Origin: Chara braunii
Lineage: Eukaryota > Streptophyta > Charophyceae > Charales > Characeae
Assembly: GCA_003427395.1 (NCBI GenBank)
Contig: BFEA01000130.1
Coordinates: 2,628,265 to 2,653,888 of the forward strand
Length of the DNA stretch: 25,624 bases
Direction of reading: 5' to 3'
Shown: one piece after another, positions 17,824-25,624 of the stretch
Layout of the letters: each line of letters starts with the position of its first letter
Numbering within the stretch: position 1 is the first letter of the stretch
Translations under genes and position numbers: made by a program
The notes under the pieces: model-generated
Seen by the model: only the letters and a program-made list of their open reading frames with translations
What the model was told of the DNA's origin: nothing
Database searches by the model: none

Positions 17824-18133
17824 CTCAGCCCCGCCAAGAATGAGATGACGATCCCTTCCACAAGATCTCCCGCCATCGCCAACATGACTTGCCCAGCTTT
17901 CAACTCCTACATTACCAACATACGTAAGAACCTGAAAAACTGATCGATGTTCTGCGCAAGATTATACTGACTCTTGTATGTGTCACACATACCTTCGCTT
18001 GAGAGTCCCCAGCGATATCCGCCGCAGACATCGTCGTCTTCACCTCTTCAGAATCTGTTTGATCTGTGCTGCGATCCTCCGCGCTAGCCTCCCTCCTCTT
18101 ATCGCCATCATCTTCTGACCTCTTGTTCCCCAT
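17824..18133 (-). CDS. Putative first two exons of an unknown minus-strand gene (copy A)
   Basis: Exon 1 would be 18133-17993 (47 codons, ATG at 18133-18131, MGNKRSEDDGDKRREAS..., acidic and Ser/Thr-rich). It ends in AAG followed by GTATGT, a strong donor. An 86-base intron ends in GTAG at 17907, and exon 2 (17906-17824) continues in phase as ELKAGQVMLAMAGDLVEGIV, ending before another GT. Copy B has the same ATG, donor, intron position and exon lengths (141 and 83 bases) without stops or indels. No family is recognised. An alternative acceptor (TTTTTCAG near 17932) exists but in copy B it leads at once to a stop. No further exons could be followed, so this is either a gene fragment captured by the repeat or a chance frame. 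Confidence 0.35.
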
Positions 18134-18989
18134 TGCCCCTGTCCTGAACACCAGCGACAATGCGCCTCTCTTTCGTCTTTCCTTCTTCCCTGCTACGAGC
18201 CCCCAATTTTTTTTATTTTTTTTTTTGAACTCGTGTTTCCAACACCCGCCTTCGAAAGGTGTGAAAAAGAGGCCCTACGACGGAAAGGGTGCTTAAAAGC
18301 GATGGCGGCTCCTGCGAGCCCAAGGAGACAGCAACAATCAATACATGCCACCGCCGATCGCTCGCCGTAGTCGCATCGAGAAACTTCATCGGGCCAGCTA
18401 TGGCCTCACAGTCTCATTCTCCACCTCATCACTATTACAATTAGGGTCTCGCCACAAAATTCTCGAAATATGGAAAAGATAAAAATGTGGCAGGCGCATC
18501 TGGCCATATTTAGCGGGAAGTTCATTCTCATTTCGCACATTTTCAAGAGTGGTGTGGTGATGCCCTTAGGGCCTCAAAGAACACAAGAAAGCGTTGTTCA
18601 TTGTTCCCGGGGAGCACGGTCCCACTAGCAACGGGCAGAGGATTAAGATGTTGAATCTGGGCGTGATTTAGGCATAGATGTAGAAAAGAAGTTCAATCTC
18701 GATTTTCTACACTTGTCCACAAACGCGGCCAAATTAAGGCGTTCAATCCAATCCTCTTTGCTAATGGGACCTCGCCCCCGAAAAACTTTTTCTTTTCCCC
18801 GCGCTTGGCTGCAACAAAACCATTCAGCCCTCGCTGGTTATTTCCAGTGGGGAGAAAGATTAGTGAATGTGAGCATAGGGGAACTTGACGGTCAGTTCAA
18901 AACTTTTTTTTTCTGTTTTTTTTTTTTCAAAACTTAGAATGAACGTTGTTGTTTTTTTTTTTTTTGAAAAGATAAAACTTTTTAGGGAT

Positions 18990-19190
18990 AATTTACGAAA
19001 TACTCCTATAAGTTGAGATATAAGCCAGAATGCCCCTAAAAGATCTAGGTAGAGCGGAATACCCCTCTGACACAAAAAACGCTTTGCAAAATGCCCCTCG
19101 CATCGGTTGGACCTGTCATCTTTGCAAAATACCCCTACCAGGTACTGTCCATGTTTGTTAAATGTCCCAGTACTTGCCAACGTTTCCCAA
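18990..19190. repeat. Degenerate minisatellite based on AAAATRCCCCT
   Basis: Phrases GAAATACTCCT, AGAATGCCCCT, GGAATACCCCT, AAAATGCCCCT, AAAATACCCCT and AAATGTCCC recur every 25-45 bases near the right end of copy A. The same series occurs at about 24495-24670 in copy B, so it predates the duplication. Confidence 0.65.
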
Positions 19191-19256
19191 GCCCTTTGTA
19201 TTTTCGTTGACCCCTAGTGGCCCAGGTCATCTTTCCGTTTTGCCCCCTCACTGTGT

Positions 19257-19311
19257 GTTTGTGGGTGTGGGTGTGGGTGTGTGTGAGTGTGTGTGTGTGT
19301 GTGTGTTTGCA

Positions 19312-19410
<99 letters not shown>

Positions 19411-19674
19411 TGCGAGAGAGAGAGAGAGAGAGAGAGATGGTACTTTCATCGATTGAATGAGCAACGCACTAGCCAACACGTAAGTCCCAACCCCGCGGCT
19501 GACCTCACGCTACTTGCATCAGTAGGATGAGCAAAATCAAATGAATCTTCCGTTAGAACATGGAAATATACACAACTACACGTATGTGTGTGTGTGTGTG
19601 TGTAAGTATCGTGAGGCGAGCCTCGGGGTTGGAGACTTACCTATTGGCCAATGCGTTGCTCATCTTATCGATTG

Positions 19675-19750
<76 letters not shown>

Positions 19751-19751
19751 N

Positions 19752-19842
<91 letters not shown>
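19257..19842. repeat. Composite inverted repeat: (TG)n(GA)n-arm / arm-(CT)n(CA)n
   Basis: The left half reads (TG)n at about 19257-19311, (GA)n at 19315-19437, then an arm at about 19449-19518. The right half reads an arm at about 19602-19672, (CT)n at 19679-19805 with one N at 19751, then (CA)n at 19806-19842. The right half is the reverse complement of the left. The ~70-base arms agree at roughly 85% by eye, sharing ATGAGCAACGCA, GTAAGTC, CAACCCCG and CCTCACG. The central ~83 bases include GATGAGCAAAATC and a short (GT)n. Confidence 0.8.
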
Positions 19843-19844
<2 letters not shown>

Positions 19845-19922
19845 TGAGCAAATCGAATGAATCTACCGCGAGAACGTGGAGATATCCAGTGCCTCACGTG
19901 TTTGAGTGTGTGTGTGCGTGTA

Positions 19923-19955
<33 letters not shown>

Positions 19956-20640
19956 GGAAGGGGTGATAGCTGGAACGGGATAGTGGGGCGGGATAGGGGG
20001 AGTGGTACACGACGCCAAATCACTAAAAGCAATGTCGAAAACCTCAGAATGATTTGGCGAGGCCCTACTAATAGCTACTACCTGCCCTAACACCTCAAGC
20101 CTCAGAATGGCATTTCCAAATGGGATTGCTTTGGCAGGGCCCTACTTTGTTGTGCAGATCGTGCCTCTAAGCTCAGGTGGCGCGCCTAATCACTTGATGC
20201 ATACTGATAAGAAACAAATAACTATCTTTACTGAGAGAATGAACAAATTCTTTCACAACGTACACATTTTCATTCCTCTCTTCTCCTCGAAAAGAAAGAT
20301 ACCTCGATTCCACAACATACGACTCCTATCCGATTTTGCGAATAATCGAGTCAACAGATGTGAATCAGAGTGCAATATAAACACAAAACGTTCGGAGCGA
20401 TCGTGATCACACGATAGGTAAAGAGAGAAAAAGGCGGATAAATAAATATATATATTGTCACAGAGTTATTAGAGCGCAAAAGCAAAAGAAGAACAGAAAG
20501 AAAACAAAGAAAAATAAATTCATTTTTTTATCTCCTTCCTTATAACTCCCCCTGTTCTGAACCACTTCCGTACAAGGTCGCCCACGTGAATATATCGATG
20601 TGTGAGATCGACACAAGATGGAATCGAATGGATGAGTACC
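19843..20640. other. Non-coding spacer with a repeated segment
   Basis: GATGAGCAAATCGAATGAATCT at 19843-19864 begins a degenerate direct copy of the central segment at 19527-19575, followed again by a (GT)n run (19907-19938) and (GA)n (19939-19953). A 99-codon ATG frame at 20107-20406 has no recognisable domain and I do not call it. The remainder shows nothing identifiable. Confidence 0.5.
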
Positions 20641-20661
20641 GGGGGGGGGGGGGGGGGGGGG

Positions 20662-20740
<79 letters not shown>
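20641..20740. repeat. G24 homopolymer followed by (GA)n
   Basis: A run of 24 G at 20641-20664 passes into a GA/GAAA microsatellite to 20740. Such a G-run can form a quadruplex and is hard to sequence, so its exact length is doubtful. Confidence 0.97.
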
Positions 20741-20743
<3 letters not shown>

Positions 20744-21273
20744 GCCACTGATTAAATTTGATCATCTAGCATTTTCATCGGGATGGTCGGTAGATCGGAA
20801 TGTTGATTCTCTGTCTTACAATTCATGTCTGGATCCTGTTCGTCTTTCCATCTATGTCTCTGTCTTTACAGTGGAAAAGGATCTCGCTCCACCACTCACC
20901 ACTTGCATAAAAGTCAAAAGTTGTAACAATGTATCTCTCGATGTTCTAACGGAAGATTCATTCTCATTTATTGCACATAAGATGTGGTGGAACGACGCAC
21001 AAAAAAAAAAACTCGCTTCTCGACGCGCACCTGGCACTGCATCACGTTGCATCATACAGAGCCTGGTTTCACCACCCACCATCCACCAAAAATTTTGAAT
21101 GCAACTGGTTGAAAGTGGCGTCCATATGCATTCATTATGTTGGCGGATGGACAGTGGTGCAGCTAGAGACCCATAGCCCATCATTCGACTGGCAATTAGG
21201 ACACTACCCCATTCCTTTCTCTCTTCTTCACTCCGCTACTCCCATTCTCCATCACGTCACTACTGGTGCAAAG

Positions 21274-21320
21274 ATTTTGAATGCATCTGGATGAAAGTGG
21301 CATCCAGATGCATTCAAAAT
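21274..21320. repeat. Perfect 20-bp hairpin, 7-base loop
   Basis: The arms 21274-21293 and 21301-21320 are exact reverse complements around the loop AAAGTGG. It is the second unit of the internal tandem in copy B (first unit about 21087-21150). The copy A counterpart (15725-15772) has mismatches. Confidence 0.95.
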
Positions 21321-22043
21321 GTGGCAGATAGCGAGCCGTAAAACTTGAATTATAGCCCTTCGTGCTACTATTAATTACGACTCCCCCATTCCTTTATCTC
21401 TCCTTCACTCAGCTTTTCTCTTTCTCCTGCACGACACTCCTCTCTTTCTCTTGCAAATTGAAGGATCGCTCAACTCCAGAATCAATCGCCGAGTCATTAC
21501 AGCGTTTTGACGGGAAAGATCGTTAAGAGCATCAACGTGTCGTAACCGTCTTGCCATGGAAAGAGTATTTCGTGCCCAATCCCAGTGGGAGCAAAATTGT
21601 TTTCGAAATACTAGCAGCAAATTATGGTCAAAAGATTATTCCTAGTAAAGTACGGTCAATTAGGGGATAGTTGCACCAACGAGTATTTCGCAGCCAAATG
21701 ACTATTCCGCGCACAAACGAGCATTTCACGCTCAATCCCAATGGAGGCCAGAGTATTTCACGCCCAATCTCAGCAGAGGTCAGACCAACGGACGCCATAC
21801 TCACCTGGGAGATGTATCGAGTCTCAATTACAGTTAGTTGGGGTTCGTCAGACGGAGATTACGTCCAGATGGGCTGAAAATGTCGTATAGAGTGGGTACG
21901 CCCTGATTGATAGCCGCATATAATTACTGTAAGACATTTGGACATCTCCACTTTCAATCGCTCGGTCGCGAATACACGATAAACTGACCATTTATGATCG
22001 CACTGGAAATACTCCTGTCGTTGGATATCATGAAAGGAGAAGA

Positions 22044-22045
<2 letters not shown>

Positions 22046-22108
<63 letters not shown>

Positions 22109-22172
22109 GCGGAGTGTGCCGTTTGCCACTGATACGACTATTGGGAGTGTGTGATGGGTTTTCCTCGTCCGG

Positions 22173-22220
<48 letters not shown>
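22046..22220. repeat. (CA)n-(GA)n run and a nearby (CT)n run in copy B
   Basis: A short CA run passes into GA at 22054-22104. A CT run follows at 22176-22220 on the same strand. The CT run lies in a ~80-base stretch absent from copy A. The GA and CT runs could pair as an inverted repeat with about 70 bases between. Confidence 0.9.
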
Positions 22221-22221
<1 letters not shown>

Positions 22222-23323
22222 ATGGGCGACGACTCCAAATTGGTCTGACTAACTACCTCAACATATTGAACATACACAAGCCATCCTGGTCGCAGACAAT
22301 ATCGTGGCGTGCCTCATTTTCGGTCACAGTACAGTAGATGGATATATGCAATTGGATCGAATATACCAGTTGAGCAAATGAATGGACGATTCCCCTTTGT
22401 CTTCATCAGAAGATTGATTGGGTAGTACATCTAGGCTGTGATATATAAGATGTTATATCCTTTCAATCAAAAGATGAAGACAAAGCGGGATCGTCCGCAT
22501 CCATTCCCTCAACTCCTATATTCCATCCAATAACATCTATCAATCTATATTCTATTATATCCATCCACCTCATACACTTATCGCATCCACGCTATAGCTC
22601 CACCCCTCCTTTCACTGCACCCGCCCATTCAGCCATCCGCCTCAACACCCATTCACCCCACCCATCCATCCCCGTCATCTACCTCATCCATCCATCTCAT
22701 CAATACATCCAACGTCCCCCATTGTTCATTCTTTTTCGTCCATCTTGTCCTCTCCATCCATCCCTCCTTCTATGCAACATTCTAACTTATCCTCCACTCC
22801 ATCTATCTACCGACCGCCTATTCACATACCCACAAATCACCGGTGTTGCACATCACGGGTAGACCCCAGTGGTCCATCCGTTCATATTTAAATACGCATC
22901 CGAACACTGGTCAGCATCAATGGGTTCTACCTTATAAAAAGTGGAGCTAGGTAGGCCAAATCAGTGTAAAGGCATTAAGGGGATAGAATGTGGTTGGCGG
23001 TGCGGGGTTGGGGAGAGGGGGGAGGGAGGAGGGGGGAGGGGGGGTGCACAATAGGAAAAATCCAGAGGGGAAAAACGAGACACGAAAAAAGTTGGGCAAA
23101 TGTGGTTGCATGGTATGCCATCTACCTGTCGACGCACAGATCATGTGCTCCGATCTCGCTAGAGTCAGAAGGATACGACAATCTCCTTTTTTTGTTCTTT
23201 GTTTTTAACAACAATCTTAGAGGGTACCTTTTTTCCATAAAATAAAATAAAACTTAAAATGGGCAAGGAAAAAGACGCATAACAGAACAGATATTAGAGC
23301 TTGCCCTACAGTGGTTACTCCAC

Positions 23324-23633
23324 CTCAACCCCGCCAAGTATGAGATGACGATCCCTTCCACTAGATCTCCCGCCATCGCCAACATGACTTGCCCAACTTT
23401 CAACTCCTACATTACTAACATACTAAAGAACCTGAGAAACTGATCGATGTTTTGCGCAAGATTATACTGATCCCAGTATGTGTCATACATACCTTCACTT
23501 GAGAGTCCTCAATGATGTCCTCCGCAGACATCGTCGTCTTAACCTTTCCGGAGTCTGTTCGATCTGTGCTGCGAGCCTCTGCGCTAGCCTCCCTCCTCTC
23601 ATCACCATCATCTTCAGACCTCTCGTCCCCCAT
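23324..23633 (-). CDS. Putative first two exons of an unknown minus-strand gene (copy B)
   Basis: Counterpart of 17824-18133. Exon 1 is 23633-23493 (MGDERSEDDGDERREAS..., 47 codons) with the same AAG|GTATGT donor. The intron is again 86 bases, and exon 2 (23406-23324) reads ELKVGQVMLAMAGDLVEGIV. Exon 1 proteins of A and B differ at 11 of 47 residues. Third-position changes are not in clear excess, so there is no sign of strong purifying selection since duplication, although no frame-breaking change has occurred. Function unknown. Confidence 0.35.
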
Positions 23634-24754
23634 TGCCCCTATCCTGAACATCATCAACAGTGCGCCTCTCTTTCGTCTTCCCTTCTTCCCTGCTACGAGC
23701 TCCCAATTTTTTTTTATTTTTTAATTTTGACCTCGTGTTTCCAACACCCGCCTTCGAGAGGTTTGAAAAAGAGGCCCTACGACGGAAAGAGTGCTTAAAG
23801 GCGATGGTGGCTCCTGCGAGCCCAAGGAGACAGCAGAAATGAAGAGACGACGCCACCGATCACTCGCTGTAGTCGTTTCGAGAAACCTCGTCGGGCCAGT
23901 TATGGCCTCAGAGTCTCATTCCCTGCCTCATCAGTATTACAATTAGGCCCTCGCCACAAAATTCTCGAAATGTGAAAAGACAAAAATGTGGCGGGCACAT
24001 CTGGCCATGTTCTAGTGGGAAGTTCATTCTCATTTTGCACATTTTCGAGAGTGGTGTGGCGATGCCCTTACGCCCTCGAAGAACGTAAGAAAGCGTTGTT
24101 CATTGTTCCCCGGAGGCATGGTCCCACTAGCAACGAGGAGAGGATTAAGATGCTGAGTCTGGGCGTGTTTTAGGCACAGATGCAGAAAAGAAGTTCAATC
24201 TCGATTTTCTACACTTCTCCACAAACGCGGCCAAATTAAGGCGTTCAATCCAATCCTCTTTGCTAGTGGGACCTCGCCCCTGGAAAACTTTTCCTTTTCC
24301 CCGCGTTTGGCTGCAACAAAACCATTCGGCCTTTGCTGGTTGTTTCTAATGGGGAGAAAGATTAGCGAATGTAAGCATAGCGGAACTTGACGGTCAGTTC
24401 AAAACTTTTTTTTTTTGTTTGTTTTTTTTCAAAACTTAGAATGAAAAGTTTTTTTTTTTTTTTTTTTGAGAAGATAAACCTTTTTAGGGATAATTTGTGA
24501 AATACTCCTATAAGTTGAGATATATGCCAAAATACCCCTAGAAGATCTGGGTGGAGTGGAATACCCCTCTTACACAAAAAATGCTTTGCAAAATGCCCCT
24601 GGCATCAGTTGGACCTGTGATCTTTGCAAAATACTTCTACCGGGTACCTTCCATGTTTGCAAAATGTCCCAGTAGTTGCCAAATTTTTTCAGGCCCTTTG
24701 TATTTTCGTTTGCCCCTAGTGGCCCAGGTCATCTTTGCGTTTTGCCCCCTTGCT

Positions 24755-24755
<1 letters not shown>

Positions 24756-24798
<43 letters not shown>

Positions 24799-24840
24799 CC
24801 CTGTTGCCTGCCCTCTCTGCCGCACTTTGTTGCAGGTGCT

Positions 24841-24895
<55 letters not shown>
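24756..24895. repeat. Two long poly-T runs flanking a 56-bp segment
   Basis: T40 (24756-24795) and T44 (24852-24895) enclose a 56-base unique segment containing TTGTTGCAGGTGCTTGG. On the minus strand each is a poly-A run, as at the 3' end of a retroposed sequence. Frames that pass through these runs are Phe- or Lys-homopolymer artefacts. Confidence 0.95.
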
Positions 24896-24896
<1 letters not shown>

Positions 24897-25537
24897 TAGT
24901 ATTGATACTAAACCCCCACCCCAAAAAAGGCGCGGTGAGCTGCGACACACGGTATGGCGATTATATACAGCAAGGCAACTTAGCGTACACTTTGAGATTT
25001 TTAAATGCTTTATTCAAGAATATAAAAAGCGGATTAAAAACAGACCGCTCATTGATTCTCAAATTGCAAAAGCCAAGAAAGGTCACGAGGAAAGTGATGA
25101 CCAAACTTTTTTGTTGAGATTAAAACTGAGAGATGCATAGGAGATTCAAAAGCAGAGTTTCCGAGGCGAAAAAAAGAAAAAAGAAAGAGGAAAAAGAAAA
25201 AAAACGAAGATGGGGGAAGTCGAATAGATAGCCACCAACTGGAAAATATAAGGTAAGCCAGGTGATAAATTTACGAGGTGGAACTGCAATTGTTAGAATC
25301 ACAAATCAACAATGCAACGATCCAAAAAACCATTTCAGAAATAATCACAAAAAATATGTTGTGATGAGGTAATAGTCAAACAACCTCGCCACCAGATCCT
25401 AGATATCATAAAGGCGATCTACCTTGAAAAAGGCGGTTCCCGAACACCACCACGGAGGACAGCATCATAGAATAAGACAGCCGGACACGACTCGATCAGA
25501 ACATGATAGGGAATCAAAGAATGAGAGGAAGAGCGGA

Positions 25538-25539
<2 letters not shown>
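24896..25539. other. Non-coding or unassigned right flank
   Basis: A + strand stretch at about 24935-25140 can be read as HTVWRLYTARQLSV...EYKKRIKNRPLIDSQIA ending at TAG 25138-25140. Its charged, helix-like character could be an exon, but there is no start, no acceptor I trust and no homologue in mind. The rest is AT-rich with an A-rich run near 25170-25205; nothing else was recognised. Confidence 0.3.
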
Positions 25540-25568
<29 letters not shown>

Positions 25569-25624
25569 CGTCAAATATATATATATATATATATATATAC
25601 GATATATATATATATATATATATA
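25540..25624. repeat. AT microsatellite with two short interruptions
   Basis: (AT)n runs at 25540-25568, 25574-25599 and 25602-25624 are separated by CGTCA and CG. The window ends inside the last run. Confidence 0.97.

Larger units (their letters stand above)
20856..24755. repeat. Large non-coding repeat, copy B (~3.9 kb)
   Basis: Direct copy of 15306-19254, beginning near GTCTTTACAGTGG and ending near TTTTGCCCCCTTGCTG. The offset falls from about 5550 at the left end to about 5503 at the right end because of indels. Relative to A it has about 80 extra bases with a CT run (about 22158-22245) and lacks the GATA and G14 tracts. The order of internal landmarks is unchanged. The right end falls at the same residue context as in A and is again followed by simple sequence (poly-T here, TG repeat in A). 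Confidence 0.88.

Noticed and set aside
19162-19530. Frames made of Arg-Glu, Ser-Leu or Val-Cys dipeptide repeats (also 19560-19847, 20586-21098, 21954-22277)
   Set aside because: Translations of GA, CT and GT microsatellites, not genes.
20107-20406. 99-codon ATG frame between the large repeats
   Set aside because: No recognisable motif, no counterpart and ordinary length for chance in this composition.
24551-25140. 188- and 154-codon frames through the poly-T runs
   Set aside because: Their length depends on Phe homopolymers from the T40 and T44 runs. Only the last ~65 codons could be an exon, and no start or splice site supports it.

Overview
The window looks like nuclear DNA from a eukaryote with a repeat-rich genome, probably in the green lineage. 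It carries a decayed Ty3/gypsy-type LTR retrotransposon, long microsatellites, putative small-intron exons and two large non-coding repeat copies. The wording of the gag-pol resembles charophyte-alga elements (Chara) as I remember them; that is recollection, not a search result. LEFT PART (1-11362): every credible reading frame is on the + strand, which is visibly purine-rich. Bases 1-5546 hold a compact array of ORFs that I cannot assign to a known family. Three are short units (A1-A3, about 124 codons) and five are long units (B1-B5, mostly 230-286 codons). A divergent block (C1/C2) lies between B4 and B5. Nearly every junction overlaps or abuts, often as ATGA. Units share a core motif of the type hhhL..E.W, and the long units also share a C-terminal Cys-containing motif, so the array looks like tandem duplication of one ancestral gene. 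The array runs into gag (5557-7172, CCHC knuckle at its end). Pol follows (7176-10960: protease, reverse transcriptase, RNase H, integrase, basic tail), then a short tandem repeat, a polypurine tract (11345-11361) and a candidate 3' LTR start (TG at 11363). Gag-pol is dead in this copy: I count at least six frameshifts and seven in-frame stops, damaged protease motifs, a missing N-terminal part of RT, and an integrase with Glu for the second Asp and Ala for the catalytic Glu. Several array units are more intact than pol. No 5' LTR lies inside the window, so membership of the array in the same element is an inference from position, strand, spacing and composition. MIDDLE PART (11363-15305): a GC- and purine-rich non-coding stretch (possibly a long 3' LTR with a TATA-like box at 12915), a 200-N assembly gap inside a GA run (13667-13866), and a degenerate minisatellite (14336-15010) alternating units of about 95 and 126 bp. 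RIGHT PART (15306-25624): two direct copies of a roughly 3.9-kb non-coding repeat (A 15306-19254; B 20856-24755), spaced about 5.5 kb apart and roughly 90% alike by eye where compared. Each copy contains a 176-bp internal tandem whose units fold into hairpins (a perfect 20-bp stem in copy B), a foldback near GGTAGACCCCAGTG, and on the minus strand a putative two-exon coding start of identical exon lengths. Between the copies sits a composite inverted repeat, (TG)n-(GA)n-70 bp arm / arm-(CT)n-(CA)n. After copy B come two long poly-T runs and an AT tract. No tRNA, rRNA or CRISPR was seen.
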